Shown here in pieces: positions 16,244 through 24,280 of a DNA stretch of 64,000 bases; position 1 is the first letter of the stretch, and every line of letters begins with the position of its first letter. The position numbers and the translations under genes are program-made. This DNA comes from Solirubrobacteraceae bacterium. GTDB taxonomy: Bacteria; Actinomycetota; Thermoleophilia; Solirubrobacterales; Solirubrobacteraceae. A model generated the notes under the pieces. It did no database searches. It worked only from the letters and a program-made list of their open reading frames with translations, and had not been told where the DNA came from. Location of the stretch: assembly GCA_030681525.1 (NCBI GenBank), contig JAUXSD010000216.1, forward strand, positions 45,218 to 109,217, written 5' to 3'.

Positions 16244-17067
16244 CCGGTCTTGTTTTCCTTCAGGTCGTAGCCGGCCGTGATCGGGGGTCCGAGCGATCCG
16301 TCCGCCTTCTGCGGCTTGTATTCGATCGAGATCTTCGCCGCGTCCAGGGAGACGGCTTCGTGCAGCGGCGGCTCCTTCGTGCCGCCCTGCTGGTAGCCGC
16401 TGATCAGCACGTCGGTGAGCTTGACCGTGAGGAACTCGACCGGGTTCTCGCCGTTGCGGCGGAAGACGAACGTCGCGTCCTTGAAGTGCTCGCCGGTCGC
16501 GGTCCCCTCGAACAGCGCCGGTGACGACGAGTCGTAGAGCTTGTTGAACTTGAAGCTCGAGAAGCTCGCCTTCCCGGCACCGAGCCCTCCGCCGACCTGG
16601 GCGGATCCGGAGTTCGTGACGCCGAACGAGAACGACGAGATGTCGATCGCGTCCTTGTGCGCCTTGTCGGTGCTCTCGCCCTTGATGCCGTTGATCGTGA
16701 GAAAGCCCTGCGCGCGACCGCCCTGGAGCGCCTCGCCGCCGATGAGCAGCGCCTCCGACGCGCCGGCCGGCCCCTGCGGCCCGGTCTGACCCTGCGGACC
16801 GGCCGGCCCCTCGGGCCCGCGATCGCCCTGCACGCCCTTCTGGTTCCACGTGATCTGCGTCTCGGCCTTGTTGCAGCTCTGGCCCTCGTCGATCACCCGC
16901 AGGTTGCCCTGCTGGCCCCCGGACGTCGTGTAGCACCCGGTGACGGTGCCGTCCGCCCCCGGGATCGCCGCGGCGGCGAACGCGCCACCGGCCCCCAGCG
17001 CCGCCACGGTCGGCAGCGCGATCCTCGCCGTCCGGCTGCGGGGGAGGCGCCGTTCCTTGTCGCTCAT
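16240..17067 (-). CDS. secreted collagen-like protein with Hcp (type VI tube) domain
   Basis: 275 residues. ATG 17067 is preceded by AAGGGA. An N-terminal hydrophobic segment (residues 15-37) serves as export signal or anchor. A two-Cys region follows (GTVTGCYTTSGGQQGNLRVI; QSCNKAETQITWNQ), then Gly-x-y collagen-like repeats (GPEGPAGPQGQTGPQGPAG). An Hcp-family domain comes next (GFLTINGIKGESTDKAHKDA; ending EYKPQKADGSLGPPI and GYDLKENK). Hcp domains stack as rings in type VI secretion, but no other T6SS gene is here and Actinobacteria lack canonical T6SS, so a surface ring or fibre role is more likely. It is translationally coupled to the methyltransferase. Confidence 0.87.
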   Translation of the reverse strand: MSDKERRLPRSRTARIALPTVAALGAGGAFAAAAIPGADGTVTGCYTTSGGQQGNLRVIDEGQSCNKAETQITWNQKGVQGDRGPEGPAGPQGQTGPQGPAGASEALLIGGEALQGGRAQGFLTINGIKGESTDKAHKDAIDISSFSFGVTNSGSAQVGGGLGAGKASFSSFKFNKLYDSSSPALFEGTATGEHFKDATFVFRRNGENPVEFLTVKLTDVLISGYQQGGTKEPPLHEAVSLDAAKISIEYKPQKADGSLGPPITAGYDLKENKTG

Positions 17068-17232
17068 CAGCTCAGTCCCTTCGACGTCGTCACTCCTTGT
17101 CGCACCTACCGTACACCGGGCTGTCAAGGCCTCCGCGACCGTCGGAGCCGGCCACGGATGCCGTGGTGCACGCGCCGTCGGGCGCGACCGCGAAGATCAC
17201 CGTATGGGCGCACGCGAGCATGGCTTCCGGGG

Positions 17233-19461
17233 ATGACCACGCCGGAGCCTGTCGAAGGCTGGCTCGACGTCGAGCGCCTGGGATCGCACTTCGTGCTCGG
17301 GGTCTCCGACGCCGCGGCCCCGCCGGCGCTGGCGTCGCCGCTCGGCGAGCGGGGGGTCTGGTCGGTGCCGGCGGTCCCCGGCGCCGCGGCGGCGCTGCGA
17401 GCGTTTCTCGAGGCGCATCCCGCGGTCTACGCGCGCCCGGCCGCCGAGCGGCTGCTGCGCGATCTCGACCTGCTGCCGACCACGGCGACCGCCGCCGTCC
17501 ACGCCTGCGAGCACCGCCCGGGCCGCGCCGGGTTCATGGTCGTCGGTGAGCAGCCGTCCGCCGTCGCGCGCGCCGTCGCGCCGGTGCCGGGGGTTCGCCA
17601 CGACGCGAAGCTCGGCCGCTGGTGGATGCCCGACGACGCGGCGTCGGCCGCCGCGCTGTGCTCCGCCCTGGCCACCAACGCGTGGATCGCGCCGTCCGAC
17701 GAGGTGCGATCCCGGCTGGCGCCGGCCGAGCAGATGTCGCTCACCCCCGCGGCCGCGAGCGGCCTGCGCCACCGCTGCGTCCTCGACGTCGAGCTGACCG
17801 GCGACGAGGCGCGCCTGCGGCTGTGCCGCCTGTGCCACCCGGCGCTCGAGCCGGTGCTCGCGTCGCTCGGCGCGCCGCCGGCGCGGTCGTTGGACTCCTG
17901 GTACGCGCCGATCGCCGGCGCGACCGCCGCCGCCCTGCGCGGCCTGCTCGACGACCGGCCCGAGCTCGGCGCCGACGCCGCGCTCACGGAGCGCTTCGAC
18001 GCCGCCCTCGCGGTCGTGACCGCCGCGGAGGCGATGGAGCGCCTCTCCGCGGCGACGGGAGGCGAGGCCGCCGCCGGTGCGACGGCGCTGCGGCCGTTTC
18101 AGGCCGCGGGCGTCGAGTACGCGCTGCGGGCGCGCCGGACGTTCATCGCCGACGAGCCCGGGCTGGGCAAGACGCTGCAGGCTCTGACGACTCTCGAGAC
18201 CGGCGACGGGTTCCCCGCGCTCGTCGTGTGCCCGGCGTCGTTGCGGCTGAACTGGATGCGGGAGGCGGCGCGCTGGCTGCCGGACCGGACGGTCGGCGAG
18301 TACGGCGGCGGCACGGCCAACGACATCGACGTCGTCAGCTACGACGTCCTGCACCGGCTGGTGGCGGCGCTCACCCGGCGCCCGCCGCGCGCGCTCGTCC
18401 TCGACGAGTCGCATTACTGCAAGAACCCGGCGGCGCGCCGCACGCGGGCGGCCCAGGCGGTCGCCGCCGCGCTGCCGGCGGACGCGCTCGTCCTGCTGCT
18501 GACCGGCACGCCGATCGTCAACCGCCCCACGGAGCTCGCCTCGCAGTTGCAGATCCTGGGCCGGCTCGACGAGGTCGGTGGCGCGCGGCGCCTGGCGACG
18601 GTGCACGCCCGCGGCGAGGACCTCGACGGCCTGCACCGCCGGCTGCGCCGCACGTGCTTCGTGCGCCGCCACAAGCGCGACGTCCTCAGCCAGCTGCCGG
18701 CCAAGCAGCGCGTGGTGGTGGCGCTGGAGCTGTCGAACCGCGGCGAGTACGAACGCGTCCGGCGCGACGTGCTGTCGTGGCTGCGCGCCGAGGCCGAGGC
18801 CGATGCCGCGTTCGCCGCGAGCGTCGAGCACCTGCGCCCCGCCGAGCGCCAGGAGGCGATCCACGCGCGCGGCCGCGAGGCGCACCAGCGCGCGCGCCGG
18901 GCCGAGGCGCTCGTGCGCATCGGCAAGCTCTCGCTCGTCGCCGCGCGGGGCAAGCTCGACGCCGCCACGGAGTGGATCGAGACGTTTCTGGCCAACGACG
19001 AGAAGCTCGTCGTGTTCTGCCGGCACCGCGAGATCGGCGATCACCTGCACGCCGCCTTCCCCGACGCGGCGCTGGCCACGGGTCGCGTGAACGCCGCCGA
19101 GCGCCACGCGAACGTCACGCGCTTTCAGGCGGACCCCGGCTGCCGGCTGCTCATCGGCTCCTTCGACGCGGCCGGCGTCGGGCTCACGCTGACCGCCGCG
19201 TCGAACGTGGCGTTCGCCGAGATGGCGTGGACGCCCGCCGTCCACGACCAGGCCGAGGACCGCGTCCATCGCATCGGTCAGTCCTCGGCGGTGACCGCCT
19301 GGTACCTCCTCGCGGCGGACACGATCGACGAGCGGATTGCCGCGACCGTCGCCGACAAGCGCCGCCTCATCGGGCTGGCCACCGACGGCATCTCCGTCGC
19401 GCAGGCCACGACGGTCGACGACCTCCTGGGGTGGATCGCCGAGCCGGGCGTCGCAGCGTGA
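17233..19461 (+). CDS. SNF2-family DEAD-like helicase/ATPase (SMARCAL1-like arrangement)
   Basis: 742 residues. ATG 17233 is the first plausible start; an open frame further upstream is antisense to the Hcp gene. Helicase motifs: I DEPGLGKT (about residue 307), II DESH (388), III LLTGTP (423), and VI QAEDRVHRIGQ (672) with FDAAGVGLTLT before it. The first 280 residues hold no catalytic motif and may bind DNA or substrate. SNF2 ATPases translocate on double-stranded DNA to remodel protein-DNA or anneal strands, so a repair function is likely. It converges stop-to-stop (TGATCA) with the ferric-reductase-like gene. Confidence 0.92.
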   Translation: MTTPEPVEGWLDVERLGSHFVLGVSDAAAPPALASPLGERGVWSVPAVPGAAAALRAFLEAHPAVYARPAAERLLRDLDLLPTTATAAVHACEHRPGRAGFMVVGEQPSAVARAVAPVPGVRHDAKLGRWWMPDDAASAAALCSALATNAWIAPSDEVRSRLAPAEQMSLTPAAASGLRHRCVLDVELTGDEARLRLCRLCHPALEPVLASLGAPPARSLDSWYAPIAGATAAALRGLLDDRPELGADAALTERFDAALAVVTAAEAMERLSAATGGEAAAGATALRPFQAAGVEYALRARRTFIADEPGLGKTLQALTTLETGDGFPALVVCPASLRLNWMREAARWLPDRTVGEYGGGTANDIDVVSYDVLHRLVAALTRRPPRALVLDESHYCKNPAARRTRAAQAVAAALPADALVLLLTGTPIVNRPTELASQLQILGRLDEVGGARRLATVHARGEDLDGLHRRLRRTCFVRRHKRDVLSQLPAKQRVVVALELSNRGEYERVRRDVLSWLRAEAEADAAFAASVEHLRPAERQEAIHARGREAHQRARRAEALVRIGKLSLVAARGKLDAATEWIETFLANDEKLVVFCRHREIGDHLHAAFPDAALATGRVNAAERHANVTRFQADPGCRLLIGSFDAAGVGLTLTAASNVAFAEMAWTPAVHDQAEDRVHRIGQSSAVTAWYLLAADTIDERIAATVADKRRLIGLATDGISVAQATTVDDLLGWIAEPGVAA

Positions 19462-20067
19462 TCACGACGCGCTCGGATCGCCGGGCGCCCGCTGGCGCGC
19501 GCGTCGCGACCGCGTGACGTGCGCGGCGGGAACGCCGAGCAGCCCGACCGCGCCGAGGAGCAGCAGGACGGCCGTGCCCGCGTCATCCAGCGCGCCGTCC
19601 GTGAGCACCGCGTGGCCGATGCCCAGGGTGATCACGACGACCGCGAGGTAGGCGTGCAGCAGGCGCCAGGCGGCGGCGGAGATCGGCAGCCGGGTCCGCA
19701 GCGCGCCGAGGGCGACCACGCCGAACAGGGCGAGCGTGGCGAAGAGCGCCATGCGGGCGCGCGTCGGGCCGTCCGGCGAGAGCGCGAACCACGCGTCCTC
19801 GGGCGACTCGACGAACAGCGCGCCGACATGCACGAGCACGAGGGCGAGCACGATCGAGCCGAGGATCTGGTGGCGCGTGATCCGCCGGCGGCGCGCGAGG
19901 AGCGGCTGGACGGCCAGCGCCGAGGCGGCGAGCGTGCCGGTCGCGGTGGCGACCACGAGCGCGGCGGACGCGCCGGCGAGATGGCGATCGGTCACCGCGA
20001 GGGTCAGCGGCACGGCGACCGCCACGACGGCTGCCCCGCCGAGCGCGAGCGCGCGCGGATCAGCCAC
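19462..20067 (-). CDS. ferric-reductase-like transmembrane protein
   Basis: 201 residues with about six membrane segments. Histidines lie in helices in a pattern seen in ferric-reductase/cytochrome b-like domains (HQILGSIVLALVLVHVGALF; WRLLHAYLAVVVITLGIGHA). No FAD/NAD domain is attached, so it would be a haem-bearing membrane subunit that needs a partner. The start overlaps the end of the upstream dioxygenase-fold gene by 8 nt, which implies co-expression. The extreme C-terminus is basic and cytosolic. Confidence 0.8.
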   Translation of the reverse strand: MADPRALALGGAAVVAVAVPLTLAVTDRHLAGASAALVVATATGTLAASALAVQPLLARRRRITRHQILGSIVLALVLVHVGALFVESPEDAWFALSPDGPTRARMALFATLALFGVVALGALRTRLPISAAAWRLLHAYLAVVVITLGIGHAVLTDGALDDAGTAVLLLLGAVGLLGVPAAHVTRSRRARQRAPGDPSAS

Positions 20068-20635
20068 CGCGCGCGAGCGTCAGGTTGACCACGGCGCGCT
20101 CGTCGTCGAGGTCGACGACGCGGCGGATGAACACCTCGCGGTACGCGTCGTCGTCGTAGCCGACGTGGATGTTGGGCTCGCCGAACTGCGGCACGGTCGG
20201 GTCGGTCTCGATGCGGTAGCGACCGTCGGACCCGGTCCGCACGCTGGCGCGGTTGTCCTGCTCGCCGCCGGTCTGCGTCGCGAGCCAGACCTGCACGCGG
20301 ACGCCCTCCAGCGGCCGGCATCCGGCGGCCGAGCGCACGACCCCCGTGATGACGAAGCCGCTCCCCAGCGAGTCGCGCCGGGGCGCGCCGGGGATGTAGT
20401 TGTTCGTGCCGCCGGGGTTGCTCTGCGTCGCCTCGCAGTTTCGCGTGACCGGCTCCTGCGCCTCCGGCGCGTCCTGTGCCGGCGGCGCGGTGGTGGTGAT
20501 GCGTTCGGGGCCGGACTCCCCCACGTTCTCGGCGCCGGTGCCCGAGACCTCGCTGTCGATCAGCGCCACCACGATCCCGGCCGTGACGAGCGCGAGGAGG
20601 ACTCCGAGCAACCAGGGCCGGCGCACGCCGCGCAC
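20060..20635 (-). CDS. membrane-anchored intradiol dioxygenase-fold protein
   Basis: 191 residues. One N-terminal membrane segment (RPWLLGVLLALVTAGIVVAL) is followed by a linker and an exported beta domain. GCRPLEGVRVQVWLA, RTGSDGRYRIET and PQFGEPNIHVGY correspond to the core of intradiol ring-cleavage dioxygenases. The family PHxHF iron motif is PNIH here, so one His ligand appears lost and catalysis is doubtful. The annotated start is GTG 20635; a TATCGT hexamer at 20634-20639 sits 7 nt before GTG 20626, which may be the true leaderless start. It forms an overlapping pair with the ferric-reductase-like gene. Confidence 0.78.
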   Translation of the reverse strand: MRGVRRPWLLGVLLALVTAGIVVALIDSEVSGTGAENVGESGPERITTTAPPAQDAPEAQEPVTRNCEATQSNPGGTNNYIPGAPRRDSLGSGFVITGVVRSAAGCRPLEGVRVQVWLATQTGGEQDNRASVRTGSDGRYRIETDPTVPQFGEPNIHVGYDDDAYREVFIRRVVDLDDERAVVNLTLARGG

Positions 20636-20639
20636 GATA
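20634..20639 (-). promoter_or_regulatory. -10-like TATCGT, leaderless arrangement
   Basis: On the minus strand, TATCGT precedes GTG 20626 by 7 nt. It would make GTG 20635 an upstream, untranscribed codon. Confidence 0.4.
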
Positions 20640-20650
20640 GGTGACGGCCG

Positions 20651-20678
20651 CGCCTCGCGCGCCGGCGCGCGCGAGGCG
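20651..20678 (-). terminator. GC-rich hairpin, terminator candidate
   Basis: Arms CGCCTCGCGCG (20651-20661) and CGCGCGAGGCG (20668-20678) with a 6-nt loop lie 14 nt past the stop of the membrane-protein gene and just before the dioxygenase-fold gene. There is no U tract, as is common in high-GC organisms. Confidence 0.55.
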
Positions 20679-20692
20679 GGGCGCGGCGGGCG

Positions 20693-21172
20693 TCAGTGCT
20701 TGCCGGTGTACTCGCGCACGCGCAGCAGCATCGCCACGAGCATCGCCGGGCCCATCGCGATGTGCTGGATCATGAGCAGCGCGTGGGTGTCGGTCACGAG
20801 GCCGGCCCACAGCAGCGCGATCGCGGCCAGGCTCGGCAGGAACATCGCCGCCGTCATGTCCGCCGCCGGCGCCCAGCCGTGGCCGCGGTGGCGCATCCAC
20901 GCGACCATCGGGACGGTCATCGTGACCGCCATGCCGGCCAGCAGCAGCGCGGGCGCGTCGCTGCGCCAGCTCGACACGTCGACGCCCGCGAACTCGAGCG
21001 CCACCGCCAGCGCCGTCCCGAGCACGACCATGCCGAGGACCATCGCCACCACCATCTCCAGGTAGTGCCGCGTGAAGTTCCACGCCGCCGAGCGGCGCGG
21101 CGCATCCGTGTGATCCGCCGGGCGCGGGACGGGCGCGGGGGCCGGGTGCGTCAAAGGGGTCATCGTCTGCAT
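20693..21172 (-). CDS. multi-pass membrane protein behind a copper-type operator
   Basis: 159 residues. ATG 21172 follows GCAGGAGG. Four membrane helices are predicted (HYLEMVVAMVLGMVVLGTAL, ALLLAGMAVTMTVPMVAW, MTAAMFLPSLAAIALLWAGL, QHIAMGPAMLVAMLL). It is Met- and His-rich in and near the helices (MAVTMTVPM, HIAMGPAM), which fits copper handling. Similar actinobacterial proteins sit next to copper or CsoR genes and are sometimes mis-named FliP-like. A near-perfect CsoR-type operator lies 49 nt upstream. I infer a copper-responsive membrane protein of unknown mechanism. Confidence 0.8.
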   Translation of the reverse strand: MQTMTPLTHPAPAPVPRPADHTDAPRRSAAWNFTRHYLEMVVAMVLGMVVLGTALAVALEFAGVDVSSWRSDAPALLLAGMAVTMTVPMVAWMRHRGHGWAPAADMTAAMFLPSLAAIALLWAGLVTDTHALLMIQHIAMGPAMLVAMLLRVREYTGKH

Positions 21173-21220
21173 CGTGCTCGCCTCCTGCGGTTGCGTCGGT
21201 TGATGCGGCACAACGTAACC

Positions 21221-21239
21221 GATACCCCCTAGGGGTATC
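21221..21239. promoter_or_regulatory. CsoR-type copper operator
   Basis: GATACCCCCTAGGGGTATC has 8-bp perfect arms (GATACCCC / GGGGTATC) around CTA. It matches the known CsoR-class consensus of ATACCCC...GGGGTAT palindromes. It lies between the divergent membrane-protein gene (21172, minus) and the PRMT-like gene (21394, plus), closer to the former. Confidence 0.8.
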
Positions 21240-21260
21240 AAGTCGTGGAGGCAGGCGTAA

Positions 21261-21286
21261 GCGGGGTGGGGATATCCCCACCCCGC
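21261..21286. promoter_or_regulatory. 26-bp perfect palindrome containing the GGGG-N4-CCCCACCCCG element
   Basis: The whole 26 bp is self-complementary. Its right part (21268-21285) reads GGGG-ATAT-CCCCACCCCG, the same element as at 37199 and 40013. It lies about 109 nt upstream of the PRMT-like start. Confidence 0.6.
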
Positions 21287-21378
21287 GTACCGCGGGATCG
21301 GGTCAGGCGATGCCGTCCTCGACGCGGCCGAGACACCAGCCGTACCCTTGCCGCGGGCGGGCCCCGGCGGGCGCGCGC

Positions 21379-21384
21379 TAGGTT
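21379..21384 (+). promoter_or_regulatory. -10-like TAGGTT, leaderless arrangement
   Basis: TAGGTT ends 9 nt before GTG 21394; no Shine-Dalgarno is visible. It supports the chosen start of the PRMT-like gene. Confidence 0.5.
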
Positions 21385-21393
21385 GCACGCCCG

Positions 21394-22542
21394 GTGACCT
21401 GGTTCAACGACGTCGGACTGCTGCACTACCACGCGAGCCTGCTCGCCGACGCCAACCGCGTCGACCGCCTGCGCGAGGCCGTCCACGCGGTGGTGCGGCC
21501 CGGCGACGTCGTCGTCGACGTCGGGACCGGCACCGGCCTGCTGGCCTACTTCGCCTGCCAGGCCGGCGCGGCCCGCGTCTTCGCGATCGAGGAGGGGCCG
21601 GTCGTCGACCTCGCGCGCGAGATCGCGCGGGTCAACGGCTTCGACGACCGCATCGAGTTCTTCGCGGATCGCTCCTACCGCGTCGAGCTGCCCGAGCGCG
21701 CCGACGTGCTCGTGAGCGAGACGCTGTGGAACTTCGGCGTGGGCGAGGGGATGGTCGGCTTTCTGGCCGACGCGCGCCGTCGCTTCCTCAGGCCCGGCGG
21801 GCGCAGCATCCCCGTGTCGGTCGAGCTGCACGTCGCCGCCGTGCAGAACCATCGTGTCTACCAGCATCTCGCCGACCGCCCGCGCAACCGCCACGGCATC
21901 GACTTCGGCCCGATCCGCCACTGCCAGGTCCACAACGTCCAGATGCCGCACCTGCACTCCGACGACTTCCTCGCACCGCCGGCACGGCTGCTCAGCACCG
22001 CGCTCGACGAGTCCGCGCAGACCGACTTCACTGCCGAGGTCACCGTCACGGTCACGCGCGGCGGTGCCCTGCACGGGATCTGCGGCTGGTTTCGCTGCTG
22101 GCTGACCGCGGAGATCGCGCTCGACAACGAGCCGCCGGCGGTCACGTCGAGCTGGGCGCATGCCTTCTTCCCCGCGCAGAAGCCGATCGCGGTCGCGCCC
22201 GGCGACGAGCTCGCGCTGCGCATCGAGTCCTCCGCCGAGGGCTCGACCTGGCGCTGGCGGATCGCCGCCCGGCGCGACGGCGAGCTGCGGGCGTCCTACG
22301 ACCAGACGTCCACCGACGGCTTCCCCGGCGGCGTGCCGCCGCGCGGCAAGCACGCCCGGCCGAAGCCGACCGTCAAGGGCGAGGTCGTCGCATGGGTGCT
22401 CGACGCGATGGATGGCTCCCGCGACGTCGCCGAGCTCGAGGCCGGCGTGCGCGAGCGCTTCGGCAGCCGCTTCACCGACGCCGAGGACGCGGTGGCGCTC
22501 GTGCGCGAGACCGTCAGCACGCTCGGCCGCGAGGCCGGCTGA
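21394..22542 (+). CDS. PRMT-like methyltransferase with C-terminal PqqD-like domain
   Basis: 382 residues from GTG 21394. The N-terminal Rossmann half has VVDVGTGTGLLAYFACQAGA (46-65) and FAIEEG. SETLWNFGVGEGM (about 109-121) sits where protein arginine methyltransferases carry the double-Glu loop. A beta-barrel-like region follows. After a PRGKHARPKPTVKG linker, the last 55 residues (VVAWVLDAMDGSRDVAELEA, then GVRERFGSRF) resemble PqqD/RRE winged helices that bind peptides in RiPP pathways. A peptide or protein substrate is therefore plausible. An SDR gene follows after 14 nt and a bicupin gene after that, forming a likely operon. No precursor peptide was recognised. Confidence 0.82.
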   Translation: MTWFNDVGLLHYHASLLADANRVDRLREAVHAVVRPGDVVVDVGTGTGLLAYFACQAGAARVFAIEEGPVVDLAREIARVNGFDDRIEFFADRSYRVELPERADVLVSETLWNFGVGEGMVGFLADARRRFLRPGGRSIPVSVELHVAAVQNHRVYQHLADRPRNRHGIDFGPIRHCQVHNVQMPHLHSDDFLAPPARLLSTALDESAQTDFTAEVTVTVTRGGALHGICGWFRCWLTAEIALDNEPPAVTSSWAHAFFPAQKPIAVAPGDELALRIESSAEGSTWRWRIAARRDGELRASYDQTSTDGFPGGVPPRGKHARPKPTVKGEVVAWVLDAMDGSRDVAELEAGVRERFGSRFTDAEDAVALVRETVSTLGREAG

Positions 22543-22556
22543 GCGAGAATGCACCC

Positions 22557-23474
22557 ATGCCAGGTCAGCTGAACAACCGGGTCGCGCTCGTCGCCGGCGC
22601 CACTCGCGGCGCCGGCCGCGGGACCGCGATCGCCCTGGGCGAAGCCGGCGCCACCGTCTACTGCACCGGGCGCTCGACGCGCGAGCGGCGCTCGGAGTAC
22701 GACCGGCCGGAGACGATCGAGGAGACCGCCGAGCTCGTCAGCGCCGCCGGCGGCACCGGCATCGCGGTCGAGGTCGACCATCTGGAGCCGGCCCGGGTCG
22801 AGGCGCTCGTGCAGCGCATCGACGCCGAGCAGGGTCGCCTCGACGTGCTCGTCAACGACATCTGGGGCGGCGAGAAGCTCGCCGAGTGGGACACGCCGCT
22901 GTGGGAGCACGACCTCGCGGGCGGTCTGCGCCTGCTGCGCCTGGCGATCGACACGCACCTCATCACGAGCCACTTCGCGCTGCCGCTGCTCATCCGCCGC
23001 CCGGGCGGGCTCGTCGTCGAGATGACCGACGGCACCCGCGAGTACAACGCCACGAACTATCGCCTGTCGGCGTTCTACGACCTCGCGAAGACGTCGGTCA
23101 TCCGCCTGGCGTTCGCGCAGTCCCGCGAGCTGGCGGGGTACGGCTGCACCGCCCTGGCGCTCACCCCGGGCTGGCTGCGCTCGGAGATGATGCTCGAGAT
23201 CTACGGCGTCACCGAGGAGACGTGGCGGGAGGGAAGCACCGGCAACCCGCACTTCCGGGCGATCTCCGAGTCCCCGCGCTTCGTCGGGCGGGCCGTCGCG
23301 GCGCTGGCCGCCGACCCGCGCCTGCCCGAGCGCAACGGCGGCTCGTTCTCCTCCGGCGGCCTCGCCCGCGAGTACGGCTTCACCGACGTCGACGGCTCGC
23401 AGCCGGACGCTTGGCGCTACATGGTCGAGGTGCAGGACGCCGGCCTTGCACCCGATCCGACGGGGTACCGCTGA
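22557..23474 (+). CDS. short-chain dehydrogenase/reductase (DHRS1-like)
   Basis: 305 residues from ATG 22557, 14 nt after the PRMT-like gene. Nucleotide motif GATRGAGRG is at residues 14-22, VLVNDIWGG takes the NNAG position, and the catalytic region is FYDLAKTSVIRLAFAQSREL (Y-x3-K). CTGRSTRERR after the second strand suggests NADP preference (basic residues after Arg). The C-terminus carries the usual SDR glycine-rich end (RNGGSFSSGGLAREYGF). The substrate cannot be read from sequence. Co-transcription with the PRMT-like and bicupin genes is likely. Confidence 0.9.
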   Translation: MPGQLNNRVALVAGATRGAGRGTAIALGEAGATVYCTGRSTRERRSEYDRPETIEETAELVSAAGGTGIAVEVDHLEPARVEALVQRIDAEQGRLDVLVNDIWGGEKLAEWDTPLWEHDLAGGLRLLRLAIDTHLITSHFALPLLIRRPGGLVVEMTDGTREYNATNYRLSAFYDLAKTSVIRLAFAQSRELAGYGCTALALTPGWLRSEMMLEIYGVTEETWREGSTGNPHFRAISESPRFVGRAVAALAADPRLPERNGGSFSSGGLAREYGFTDVDGSQPDAWRYMVEVQDAGLAPDPTGYR

Positions 23475-23497
23475 CGGATGGCCTGCCCGCTGGGGAC

Positions 23498-24247
23498 ATG
23501 AGCACCCCGATCGTCATCCCGCCCGCCGGCGGCGAGATCATCGGCGACGCGCCGGACCGGCGCGTCGAGCTGCTCTGCGACCACGGCTCGCTGCACGCCA
23601 CCTGGTCGCGCTTCGCCGCGGGCCGCGACGGCGCCGACCTGCACGTCCACCATCACCACAGCGACCTCTTCTACGTCCTCGACGGCGAGCTGACGCTGCG
23701 GCTCGGCGTGGCCGGCGATGCCGTCGTGGTACCGGCCGGGACGCTCGCGCGGGTGCCGCCGCTCGTCGTGCACGGGTTTCGCAACGCGAGCGAGCGCGAC
23801 GTCCGCTACCTCAACCTCCACGCGCCGGGGCGTCAGTTCGCGAACTTCATGCGCGCGCTGCGCGACGGGCAGCCGCCGCCGGACACCTATGACCAGCACC
23901 CGCTGCCGCCCGACGGGGGCCGGCCGACGAGCGAGGCGGTCGTCGGCGGGCACGAGCCGCTCGGCGATGAGCCCGGCCTGCGCGTGACGCTGCTCGCCGA
24001 CATCGAGGCGCTGCGCGTCACCGAGGTGCGCTGCGATCCGGGCGTCGGGTCGACCACGCAGGCGCACGCCGATCACCTCCGGTGCCTCTACGTGCTCGAC
24101 GGCGAGCTGACGCTGACGATGGGCGACCGCCGGATGCGGGCCGAGCCGGGGACCTGGCTCGGGCTGGCGCCGGGCCTCCCGCATGCGGTCGCGTGCCCCG
24201 GACCGGCGCCGGTCCGCTACCTCGACATGCGCGCGCCGGCCCGCTAG
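23498..24247 (+). CDS. two-domain cupin protein
   Basis: 249 residues from ATG 23498, 23 nt after the SDR stop. It has two cupin barrels. The first has DLHVHHHHSDLFYVLDGELT and PAGTLARVPPLVVHGF (metal-binding His cluster plus Glu). The second has TTQAHADHLRCLYVLDGELT and PGTWLGLAPGLPHAV. The duplicated layout and the conserved His/Glu set resemble bicupin dioxygenases, isomerases or sugar-binding regulators without a DNA-binding domain. It probably belongs to the same operon as the SDR; the substrate is unknown. Confidence 0.87.
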   Translation: MSTPIVIPPAGGEIIGDAPDRRVELLCDHGSLHATWSRFAAGRDGADLHVHHHHSDLFYVLDGELTLRLGVAGDAVVVPAGTLARVPPLVVHGFRNASERDVRYLNLHAPGRQFANFMRALRDGQPPPDTYDQHPLPPDGGRPTSEAVVGGHEPLGDEPGLRVTLLADIEALRVTEVRCDPGVGSTTQAHADHLRCLYVLDGELTLTMGDRRMRAEPGTWLGLAPGLPHAVACPGPAPVRYLDMRAPAR

Positions 24248-24280
24248 CCACCCGGCCCGGCACAAGGTGGCGTGCGCGGC

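Noticed and set aside
16240..17067. Part of a type VI secretion system
   Set aside because: Only an Hcp-like domain is present, with an export signal and collagen repeats; no VgrG, sheath or baseplate genes are in the window.
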